In this document: in pieces, positions 45,635 to 53,032 of the stretch
Numbering within the stretch: the first letter of the stretch is position 1
Layout: each line of letters opens with the position of its first letter
From: Seohaeicola saemankumensis
Lineage (GTDB): Bacteria > Pseudomonadota > Alphaproteobacteria > Rhodobacterales > Rhodobacteraceae
Reading direction: 5' to 3'
Length of the DNA stretch: 64,000 nt
Assembly: GCF_020171285.1 (NCBI RefSeq)
Contig: NZ_JAIUZI010000017.1
Coordinates: 25,610-89,609, forward strand
The notes under the pieces: generated by a model
Told to the model about the DNA's origin: nothing
Seen by the model: only the letters and a program-made list of their open reading frames with translations
Databases searched by the model: none
Translations under genes and position numbers: made by a program

Positions 45635-46428
45635 CACCGGCCCTTGAACTGCGGTTTACGTTTTTCCAGAAACGCTTGCATGCCTTCCTTGCGGTCCTCG
45701 CTGTCCATCAGCATCGCCGCCGCGTAGCGTTCGAAATCCAGCCCCGCGTCGATGCCAACCTCGATCCCGGCGTTCACCGCCTGCTTGATAAACGACACCG
45801 ACAGCGGCGGTTTCGCCGCGATCTGCCGCGCCAGCGTCAGCGCGGTATCCATCAGGTCGGCCTGCGGCACCACCCGCGACACCAGCCCGATTGCCAGCGC
45901 CTCATCCGCATCCATCATCCGGCCGGTGAACATCAGCTCCTTGGCGCGGCTTTCCCCGATGGCGCGCGGCAACCGTTGCGTGCCCCCGGCGGCGGGCAGC
46001 ACGCCCAGGTTGACCTCGGTCAGCCCCAGCCGCGCATGATCGGCGGCAATGCGAATATCTGCGCACAGCGCCAGCTCCAGCCCACCGCCCAACGCCACCC
46101 CGTTGATCGCCGCGATCACCGGGCGCTCAAACTGCTCGATCGCACGGAACAGCTCGTGGGTGTATTTCTGTTTCGCAAAATACTCCGCCGGGTGCGGCCG
46201 GTTGGCGGCGCGTTCCTTGATGTCGGCGCCGGCGCAGAACGCCCGGTCGCCCGCGCCGGTCATCACAACGCAGCGTACAGAACGGTCATTCAGCATCACA
46301 TCTTTGTACAAAACGTCCAAATCGGGCTTCATCGTGCCGCCCAGCGTGTTCATCCGGTCGGGCCGGTTCAGGGTGACGATGGCAACGCCGTCGTCCTGCA
46401 ATTCGTATGTCAGGGTGTCCAGTTGCAT
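45634..46428 (-). CDS. Enoyl-CoA hydratase/isomerase (crotonase) family protein
   Basis: Crotonase of 264 residues. Oxyanion loop GAGDRAFCAGADIKE, then INGVALGGGLELALCADIRIA and a Glu in LTEVNLGVLPAAGGTQRLPR, where a hydratase catalytic Glu is expected. It lies directly between the thiolase-like gene (stop/start overlap at 46428) and the NMO gene. It probably hydrates an enoyl-CoA to the 3-hydroxyacyl-CoA used by the thiolase-like/DUF35 pair. Confidence 0.9.
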   Translation of the reverse strand: MQLDTLTYELQDDGVAIVTLNRPDRMNTLGGTMKPDLDVLYKDVMLNDRSVRCVVMTGAGDRAFCAGADIKERAANRPHPAEYFAKQKYTHELFRAIEQFERPVIAAINGVALGGGLELALCADIRIAADHARLGLTEVNLGVLPAAGGTQRLPRAIGESRAKELMFTGRMMDADEALAIGLVSRVVPQADLMDTALTLARQIAAKPPLSVSFIKQAVNAGIEVGIDAGLDFERYAAAMLMDSEDRKEGMQAFLEKRKPQFKGR

Positions 46429-47570
46429 CAGTCCCTCCGCAACACATGGGCAATCGCGATCGAACCCAGCCCGATCATATGGGCCATGCCGACCCGCGCG
46501 TCGGGCTGTTGCCGTGGCCCGGCCTGTCCGCGCAGTTGTTGAACGATTTCATGGATTTGGCCAACGCCGGTTGGCCCCAGCGGATGACCCTGCGCAATCA
46601 GCCCGCCGGACGAGTTCACCGCGCATTGGCCGCCGATCCGGCTGGCGCCATCGCGCAGCCAGAAATGCCCTTCGCCGGTTTTGCAAAGGCCGAATGTCTC
46701 GGTATAGAGCAGCTCTTCGATGGCAAAAGCGTCATGCAATTCAACCACTTGCAAATCCTCGGCGGTGATCCCCGCCTCATGATAAGTGCGCTGCGCCACC
46801 GACCGCGCCACCGCCACGCTGCCCATTTCCCGCCCCACCTGCGGGCGCTCAGATTCCAGTGTCGAGGACAGCACCCGCACCGGTATGCCACTGATTTGCA
46901 AACGTTTTAACGCCGCTTCGGAACAGACAATCGCCGCCGCCGCCCCTTCGCCGCGCGGAGTACACATCAACGAGGTGAAATCGCCCATCACCGGTTTCGA
47001 CGCCAGCACATCGGCAACCGAGCGTGGTTTCTGGAACTGGGCATAGGGATTATCCGCCGCGTTGGTGTGGTTCTTGGACGCCACCAGCGCCAGGTCCTCG
47101 GCGGTTAACCCCTTTTCTTTCTTCAGATATTCCGCCAGCAGCGCGTATTTCACCAGCGGGATCGTGGCCGTATCCGACAACCGGTTGACCCCCTCCTTGG
47201 CCACCGCGCGGACTTGGTCGCCATATTTATCGACCCCCAGCGCCATCGACACCTCGCGCCGCCCGCTGGCAACCTCGAGGCAGGCCAGCTGAAACGCCGA
47301 TGAACCGGAGGCCGAGGCGTTTTCCACCTGCGTCACCGCCAGCCCGGTCCAGCCTATATGCGAAAACAGGATGCGCCCGGCGGCCATGCCGATGCCGGTA
47401 CAACCGACAAAGGCGCTTTCAATATCGGGAAAATCAACCCCGGCATCCTTCAGCGCCCCGCGCAGGGCGGTCAGCCCCATGTGGATGTAATTGGTGTCGG
47501 ACGCGAATTGATACCGGTGCATCCCCACGCCCACCACATAGACGGGGCGCATGTCGCGCAACACGGTCAT
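46428..47570 (-). CDS. Thiolase-superfamily (lipid-transfer type) protein lacking the nucleophilic cysteine
   Basis: Thiolase-fold protein of 380 residues of the SCP-x/Ltp group. The segment that carries the acyl-accepting Cys in thiolases reads VENASASGSSAF, with Ser86 where Cys is expected. The C-terminal His region is NSSGGLIAQGHPLGPTG. It overlaps the DUF35 gene by four bases. Ltp2/DitF-type members that pair with DUF35 proteins act as retro-aldolases on 3-hydroxyacyl-CoAs rather than as thiolases, and I infer the same possibility here. A degenerate thiolase is the alternative. Confidence 0.85.
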   Translation of the reverse strand: MTVLRDMRPVYVVGVGMHRYQFASDTNYIHMGLTALRGALKDAGVDFPDIESAFVGCTGIGMAAGRILFSHIGWTGLAVTQVENASASGSSAFQLACLEVASGRREVSMALGVDKYGDQVRAVAKEGVNRLSDTATIPLVKYALLAEYLKKEKGLTAEDLALVASKNHTNAADNPYAQFQKPRSVADVLASKPVMGDFTSLMCTPRGEGAAAAIVCSEAALKRLQISGIPVRVLSSTLESERPQVGREMGSVAVARSVAQRTYHEAGITAEDLQVVELHDAFAIEELLYTETFGLCKTGEGHFWLRDGASRIGGQCAVNSSGGLIAQGHPLGPTGVGQIHEIVQQLRGQAGPRQQPDARVGMAHMIGLGSIAIAHVLRRD

Positions 47571-47986
47571 GGCGCGTCCTCCGCCGGTTCGAACCGGCAG
47601 GCCAGCACCGCCGTGTCGCCTCGGGTGATTTCCACCCCGACCGCGCGCACCGCCATGCCGTCGGCGTATTGCGATTCCTCTCCGGCCAGCATGATTTCCT
47701 CGATCAGCCCCGGCGCGATCTCGGCCTCGCCCACCACGCAGGGCGGGGTGATCAGCGGGCTGAGCCGGCTATGGATGGTGGCAAAAGAGAGGAGCGTAGC
47801 CCGCCCATCCAGCGCCTGCTCAGCCACCCGCCCCGGCTCCGCGCCGCAACGCGGGCAGCCGTAGGCGGTAATCGGAAAGTGCAGTTGGCGACACGCGCCG
47901 CACATCCCCGCCCGCAACGTCAGGACCGGGCCATTCGCCCCCTGCCCCGCGCCAATTGCACATAAGTCCGCCTTTTCCAGTTCCAT
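47567..47986 (-). CDS. DUF35 Zn-ribbon/OB-fold protein
   Basis: Acyl-CoA-associated partner protein of 139 residues. A rubredoxin-like zinc ribbon is formed by CGACRQL and GCPRCG (two CxxC pairs), followed by an OB-fold domain (YADGMAVRAVGVEITRGDTAVLACRF). Such proteins form complexes with thiolase-like proteins. I start at ATG 47986 after GGGAGG; an ATG at 48010 would add eight residues. The stop overlaps the thiolase-like gene start. Confidence 0.88.
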   Translation of the reverse strand: MELEKADLCAIGAGQGANGPVLTLRAGMCGACRQLHFPITAYGCPRCGAEPGRVAEQALDGRATLLSFATIHSRLSPLITPPCVVGEAEIAPGLIEEIMLAGEESQYADGMAVRAVGVEITRGDTAVLACRFEPAEDAP

Positions 47987-48026
47987 ATCCCCTCCCGGCC
48001 CTGGCGCCATTACCTGACGAATGATA

Positions 48027-48042
48027 TTTACTCAGTAGTAAA
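48027..48042. promoter_or_regulatory. Candidate TetR-type operator in the DUF35/SDR divergent region
   Basis: TTTACT-CAGT-AGTAAA: perfect 6-base arms around a 4-base centre, 41 bases before the DUF35 start and 95 before the SDR start. A near-identical element is at 62266-62281. Confidence 0.55.
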
Positions 48043-48136
48043 ATAAAAGTCTTGTCAGTCAATATGGTTTTGTTGGATATTTTGCACAGGTTTCCGCCCC
48101 GGGTACCCCGTGGCATCAAAATTTCGGGAGACAATC

Positions 48137-48886
48137 ATGGATATGGGACTGTCCGGCCGCGTGGCCATCATCACAGGCGGAGGCGGCGCGATCGGCCGGT
48201 CGATCGCCCGGCTGCTGATCGACGAAGGCGCCTCGGTGGCCCTGCTCGACATCAATACCGAGGCCGCCGAACAGGCAAAACAGGCCCTGTTGGCAGACAG
48301 CCCCACCGCGACCATCTTTGCCCGCGCCTGCGACATCACCGACAAGGCTTCGGTCGCCGAGGCCACCGCCGCCACCGAGACCGCGCTCGGCCCGGTCGAC
48401 ATCCTGATCAACAACGCCGGGTTTTCCCGCGACATGTACATGCTCAAGATGCAGGACGAAGACTGGGACGTGGTGCATGACACCGTGCTCAAGGGCACGT
48501 TCCACTGCTGCCGCGCGGTGCTGCCCGGCATGATGGAGCGCAAGTGGGGCCGGATCGTGAACATGTCGTCGATGGCGCATCTGGGGAACAAGGGGCAAAC
48601 CAACTACTCCTCGGCCAAGGCGGGGCTGCTGGGGCTGACCAATGCGCTGGCGCGCGAGGCGGGCGCGTTCAACATCACCGTCAACGCGGTGGCGCCGGGG
48701 CTGATCGCCACACCGCGCTTGCGCGCGCGCAAGGATTTCGACAAGCTTGAGGCGCGCAGCCTGGCGCTGACGCCGCTGCCTCGGCTGGGCCTGACCGAGG
48801 ATGTCGCCAAGGCGGTGCTGTTCTTTGTCTCTTCGATGGGCGATTTCATTTCGGCGCAATGCATGAACGTGACCGGCGGGCGCTGA
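48137..48886 (+). CDS. SDR-family oxidoreductase (FabG-like)
   Basis: Short-chain dehydrogenase of 249 residues. VAIITGGGGAIG cofactor motif, INNAGFS, catalytic Ser in VNMSSMAHLG and the Tyr/Lys pair in NYSSAKAG are visible. The cofactor glycine motif has a Gly run in place of the usual Gly-x-x-x-Gly spacing residues. ATG 48137 has GGGAG six bases upstream. It diverges from the DUF35 operon and probably reduces or oxidises a 3-hydroxy/3-oxoacyl-CoA in the same pathway. Confidence 0.88.
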   Translation: MDMGLSGRVAIITGGGGAIGRSIARLLIDEGASVALLDINTEAAEQAKQALLADSPTATIFARACDITDKASVAEATAATETALGPVDILINNAGFSRDMYMLKMQDEDWDVVHDTVLKGTFHCCRAVLPGMMERKWGRIVNMSSMAHLGNKGQTNYSSAKAGLLGLTNALAREAGAFNITVNAVAPGLIATPRLRARKDFDKLEARSLALTPLPRLGLTEDVAKAVLFFVSSMGDFISAQCMNVTGGR

Positions 48887-48910
48887 TCACGCCCGCCACC
48901 GGATGACAAC

Positions 48911-48937
48911 AGGGGCCGCAGGTGATGCGGCCCCTTT
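48911..48937. terminator. Hairpin terminator between SDR and tctC
   Basis: AGGGGCCGCA pairs perfectly with TGCGGCCCCT across GGTGA, followed by TTG on the plus strand. It separates two convergent genes. Confidence 0.75.
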
Positions 48938-48942
48938 GTCGT

Positions 48943-49911
48943 TCACCGTTTCTCGATCCCGGCGGCTTCGATGATCGCCGACCACTTGTCACGCTCGGCC
49001 GCGATAAATGCCGCCATCTCGTCGCCGTCCATGTCCATGAACTGGCTCTGCACCTTGGTCAGCGCCGCCTGTACCTGCTCCGACTTCATCGCGGTGTCAA
49101 AGGCGGCGGTCAGCTTGTCGATACGGTCCTGCGGGGTGCATGCCGGCACCAGGATGCCCGACCAGGATCCGGTGGTGGCATCGGGGAACCCGGCCTCGGC
49201 CACGGTCTTGGCATCGGGGAATATCTCCAGCCGTTCGGGGCTGGTCACGCCCAGCACCTTGACCGACCCCGACTGCACATGGCCCAGCGTCGACACCGCA
49301 TAATCGAACGCAATGTCCAGCCGCCCGGCGATCAGGTCGTTCAGCATCGGCGCCGACCCCTTGTAGGGCACCTGCAGCAGCTCGATCCCGGTGGCATTGG
49401 CAAACAACTCTGACGCCAGATGGGTGCCGGTGCCGATCCCGGCCAGCCCGACGGTCACCTCGCCTGGATGCTCCTTGGCATAGGCCACCAGTTCCTCGGG
49501 CGTGTTATAGGGCCGGTCCTTGTAGGCAATCAGCGTGTTGGGCGAAGCCGCCATCATGTGAACGGGTGCAAAATCCGCAACCGAATCGTAGCGCAGCGTC
49601 TTGTAGAGCGACGGCGCGGCGGCCAGCGTGCCGAGCGAGCCATAGATGATGGTGTAGCCGTCCGGATCCGCGCGCGAGACATATTCGACCCCCAGCGTGC
49701 CGCCGGCGCCGGGCTTGTTTTCCACCACCACGGTCTGGCCAAGCGCCTTGCCGAATTCTTCGGAAATCATCCGCGAGCGGGTATCGGTGATGCCACCCGG
49801 CGTATAGGGCACGATCCATGTCACCGGCTTAGACGGGTAATCGTCGGCCTGCGCCATCCCGGCCAGCATCGCGGCCCCCGCCAGTATTGCGGTCAATCTC
49901 CACTTGCTCAT
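48943..49911 (-). CDS. Tripartite tricarboxylate transporter substrate-binding protein (TctC/Bug family)
   Basis: Periplasmic binding protein of 322 residues with a signal peptide (cleavage near GMAQADD). The Bug signature follows: YPSKPVTWIVPYTPGG, then VENKPGAGG and GYTI. It captures a carboxylate for the TctA/TctB membrane proteins. GGGAGG precedes the ATG. Last gene of the minus-strand operon, 34 bases after tctA. Confidence 0.9.
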   Translation of the reverse strand: MSKWRLTAILAGAAMLAGMAQADDYPSKPVTWIVPYTPGGITDTRSRMISEEFGKALGQTVVVENKPGAGGTLGVEYVSRADPDGYTIIYGSLGTLAAAPSLYKTLRYDSVADFAPVHMMAASPNTLIAYKDRPYNTPEELVAYAKEHPGEVTVGLAGIGTGTHLASELFANATGIELLQVPYKGSAPMLNDLIAGRLDIAFDYAVSTLGHVQSGSVKVLGVTSPERLEIFPDAKTVAEAGFPDATTGSWSGILVPACTPQDRIDKLTAAFDTAMKSEQVQAALTKVQSQFMDMDGDEMAAFIAAERDKWSAIIEAAGIEKR

Positions 49912-49945
49912 TGTCTTTCCTCCCTGATGCGGCCGGATCGGCCCG

Positions 49946-51451
49946 TTACGCGGCCATGGCCCGCCGCCGCTTGCGCAGCGACGACCGGATGGTCGCAATG
50001 ACGATGATCACCGCCGCCGCCAGCAACCCGGCGCTGATCGGTTCGGTGATGAATACGGTGGGATCGCCCCGGCTCAGCAGCAGCGCGCGGCGGAAATGCT
50101 CCTCGGCCATCGGGCCCAGCACCAGACCCAGCAACAGCGGCGCAGCCGGCAGTTGCAGCAGCTTCATGCCGTACCCCATCAGCCCAAAGAGGATCACCAG
50201 CACGATGTCGATCGGGTTGTTGCGGGCCGAATAGGCGCCAAGGCAGATAAAGAACAGGATACAGGGATACAGGATGTGATAGGGGATCATCAGCATCCGC
50301 ACCCAGATGCCGATCATCGGCAGGTTCAGCACCAGCAGCAGCAGGTTGCCGATCCAGAAACTGGCGATCAGCCCCCAGAACAGCTCGGGGTTGGTCTGGA
50401 TCACCAGCGGCCCGGGCTGCACCCCGTGGATCAACAGCGCTCCCAGCAACAGCGCCATGGTGGCGGACCCGGGGATGCCAAGGCTCATGGTCGGGATGAA
50501 CGCGGCTTGCGCGGCGGAATTGTTGGCGGTCTCGGCCGCCGCCAGCCCTTCGATGGCGCCATTGCCAAAACGTTCCGGCGTCTTCGACAGCCGCTTTTCC
50601 ACCGAATAAGAGATGAAGGCCGCGATCGCCGCGCCGGCGCCGGGCAGGATGCCGATCACCGCGCCGATCACCGATCCGCGCCCCAGCGCGCCGGTGCTGT
50701 CCTTCCATTCCTGTTTCGACGGCATCATCGCCGCCCAGCTGGTGTCGACCGCATTGCGCGAGGTGGCGCGGTGCATGGTGGTGAAATTGATCAGGATCTC
50801 GGACACCCCAAAAAGCCCCATCGCCAGCACCACCAGCGAGATACCGTCGAGCAATTCGCGTGACCCAAAGGTGAACCGCGCCACGCCCGACTGGATGTCG
50901 GTGCCCACCAGCCCGACGATCAGCCCGACCACCACCATGGCGATGCCCTTGACCGGTGACCCCTGCGACAGCGTCGAGGCGGCCAGCAGCCCAAGGATGG
51001 TCATCGCGAAATACTCGGGGCTGCCAAAGCTCTGCGCCACCGCCACCAGCGGCGGGGCAAAGGCCATCATCAGCACGATGGAAAAACAGCCGCCGATGAA
51101 ACTGGCCAGCGTGGTCATCGCCAGCGCCTTGCCCGCGCGGCCCTGTTTCGCCATCGGGTAACCGTCGAAACAGGTGACCGCCGATGTCACCGATCCGGGC
51201 AGGTTCAGCAGGATCGCCGCCGTCGATCCGCCATAGATCGAGCCATAGTAGATGCCCGCCAGCATCACCAGCGCGTTGGTCGGCGACTGGTCGAACGTCA
51301 GCGGCATCAACAGCGAAATGCCCGCCAATGCCCCGACCCCCGGCAGCACCCCGATAAAGGTACCCAGCGCCACGCCGATGAAACAGGCCAGCAGGCTGGA
51401 CCAGGACACCGCCACCGAAAAGCCAAGGATCATGTTGTCAAAAAGGTCCAT
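49946..51451 (-). CDS. tctA: Tripartite tricarboxylate transporter large permease TctA
   Basis: Large membrane subunit of 501 residues with about ten to twelve membrane segments. GVALGTFIGVLPGVGALAG and GAVIGILPGAGAAIAAFISY are the duplicated family motifs, and SLGIPGSATMALLLGALLIHGV follows. It starts four bases after the tctB remnant, so it is translated from the same message. A working TctA normally needs TctB, which carries a stop here. Confidence 0.92.
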   Translation of the reverse strand: MDLFDNMILGFSVAVSWSSLLACFIGVALGTFIGVLPGVGALAGISLLMPLTFDQSPTNALVMLAGIYYGSIYGGSTAAILLNLPGSVTSAVTCFDGYPMAKQGRAGKALAMTTLASFIGGCFSIVLMMAFAPPLVAVAQSFGSPEYFAMTILGLLAASTLSQGSPVKGIAMVVVGLIVGLVGTDIQSGVARFTFGSRELLDGISLVVLAMGLFGVSEILINFTTMHRATSRNAVDTSWAAMMPSKQEWKDSTGALGRGSVIGAVIGILPGAGAAIAAFISYSVEKRLSKTPERFGNGAIEGLAAAETANNSAAQAAFIPTMSLGIPGSATMALLLGALLIHGVQPGPLVIQTNPELFWGLIASFWIGNLLLLVLNLPMIGIWVRMLMIPYHILYPCILFFICLGAYSARNNPIDIVLVILFGLMGYGMKLLQLPAAPLLLGLVLGPMAEEHFRRALLLSRGDPTVFITEPISAGLLAAAVIIVIATIRSSLRKRRRAMAA

Positions 51452-51455
51452 CGCC

Positions 51456-51923
51456 TCAGCCCCCCGGAAGCAGGTCCATGTTCACGATGCCGCGAAACCC
51501 CAACACCAAGGCGGTGACAAAGGCACAAAGCGACAGCGCCACCGCCGTCAGCGTCAGCGGACGAAACCGCCGTTCCGCCAGACCGGCGAGAAAGATCAGC
51601 GCAAAGATCGAGACATAGGCGCCCGCCCGGTCGATCAGCAGCGCAAAGCTGCCCAGGCTGGCGCAGATCGCCAGGATCGCGCGTCAGGGCACCGGCGGCG
51701 CCGCGGCGTCCGAAATCCGGCCCTCCAGCACAATCGCCAGCCCCAGCGCCGCCAGCACCAGGCCCAGCAGCATGGGAAAGATGCCCGGTCCGACGTTGCG
51801 CAGCGATCCCATCGGATAGCTCATGCTTTCGACCGCAACGACGATACCGGCGCCAAAGACAATAAGCCCGGCGGCCAGCTCCAGCGTGTTGAACCCTGCA
51901 ATGCGATGCGCCATCCGGTTCAC
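51456..51923 (-). pseudogene. tctB: tctB small permease gene interrupted by an in-frame TGA
   Basis: The frame encodes a TctB-like membrane protein of about 155 residues with four hydrophobic segments, but a TGA at 51686-51684 splits it after residue 79. Reading resumes in the same frame with RAILAICASLGSFALL and ends at a normal TGA (51458-51456), four bases before tctA. TctB proteins commonly have Trp-Arg at this junction, so TGG to TGA is the simplest change. No frameshift is needed. The start overlaps the CoA-transferase stop by four bases. Could be a true null, a sequencing error or read-through. Confidence 0.85.
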
Positions 51924-53032
51924 TCCCCGGCCAGGGTGGCGGCCAGATCGTCCAGCGCGGGCGCCGGGGCCAGATCCTCGGCCATGCCGGTCAGCCGCAC
52001 GGGAAACCGCACCGCCGCACCGCCCGCCGTGTCCACCATCAAACCGCGCGCCGCGAAATGTTCCGATGTGGCGGCCTCGTCCACGCTCAGCACCGGCGAT
52101 GCCGGCACGTCGTGGGCATCAAAGAGCGCCATCGCCTCGGCCCGGGTCATACCCGCAACCGCCTCTGCAATGGCGGCATTGATCAACTCGGGCTCCTGCC
52201 GCCGCCGGGCCAGCGCGTCGAATGCCGCGTCCTCGAACCGCCCCAGGTCCAGCGCGGTTTTCAGCGCGGTCCAGAAGTGATCCTCGAGCGCGGCAATGGT
52301 CACCGCGCCGTCGCGCACCGGGAACACCCCGTAGGCGGGGCGCACCAGCGCCAGTTGCCGCTGCGCCGCCATATCGGTCAGCCCGTTCTGGTGGAACGCC
52401 CCCCGGCGCGGGTTGACCCAATGGGCCAGGCAATCGGTGATCGACAGGTCGATATGCTGCCCCTGCCCGGTGCGGCTGCGCTGGAACAGCGCCGCACAAA
52501 CCGCCGACAGCCCGTAAACCGCGCCCCCCAGATCCGCCACCGGCAGGCCGAATGTGTGTTCCGGCGCGCCGCCCGGCGCCCCGCACAGCGACGTCACCCC
52601 GGCCAGCGCCAGATAGTTCAGGTCATGCCCCGGCGCGCGCACCATCGGGCCGGTCTGCCCATACCCCGACAACGAGATATAGATGACGCCCGGATTGACC
52701 GCGCGCACCGCGTCATAGCTCAGCCCCAGCCGCGCCATCACGCCGGGCCGGAACCCTTCGACCACCACATCCGCCTTGGCCGCGATCTTTAGCGCGCGCG
52801 CCCGGTCGGCGTCGTCCTTGAGGTTCAGCGCAACCGATCCCTTGCCCCGGTTGACGATCTGAAACGTACCGGGCGAGCTGTGGCGCAGCCCGTCGCCGCG
52901 CGGCGGGCGTTCGATCTTGGTCACCTGCGCGCCCATTTCCACCATCGCCCCGGTCAGAAAGGGACCGGGCAGCAGTTCAGAGAAATCGGCGACGGTGACG
53001 CCGTCCAATGGCCCCGGTTGAGTCGTACTCAT
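51920..53032 (-). CDS. CaiB/BaiF-family CoA transferase
   Basis: Family III CoA-transferase or racemase of 370 residues. SELLPGPFLTGAMVEMGAQVTKIERP at the N-terminus, NRGKGSVALNLK, and the catalytic Asp region PVADLGGAVYG are typical. It may transfer CoA between a dicarboxylate and a donor or act as an alpha-methylacyl-CoA racemase; sequence alone does not decide. Start and stop overlap the neighbouring genes by four bases each, so it is firmly within the operon. Confidence 0.88.
   Translation of the reverse strand: MSTTQPGPLDGVTVADFSELLPGPFLTGAMVEMGAQVTKIERPPRGDGLRHSSPGTFQIVNRGKGSVALNLKDDADRARALKIAAKADVVVEGFRPGVMARLGLSYDAVRAVNPGVIYISLSGYGQTGPMVRAPGHDLNYLALAGVTSLCGAPGGAPEHTFGLPVADLGGAVYGLSAVCAALFQRSRTGQGQHIDLSITDCLAHWVNPRRGAFHQNGLTDMAAQRQLALVRPAYGVFPVRDGAVTIAALEDHFWTALKTALDLGRFEDAAFDALARRRQEPELINAAIAEAVAGMTRAEAMALFDAHDVPASPVLSVDEAATSEHFAARGLMVDTAGGAAVRFPVRLTGMAEDLAPAPALDDLAATLAGE

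Noticed and set aside
51684..51686. TGA in tctB as a selenocysteine codon
   Set aside because: Transporter small subunits are not selenoproteins, Trp is expected there, and I see no SECIS-like hairpin directly after the codon.
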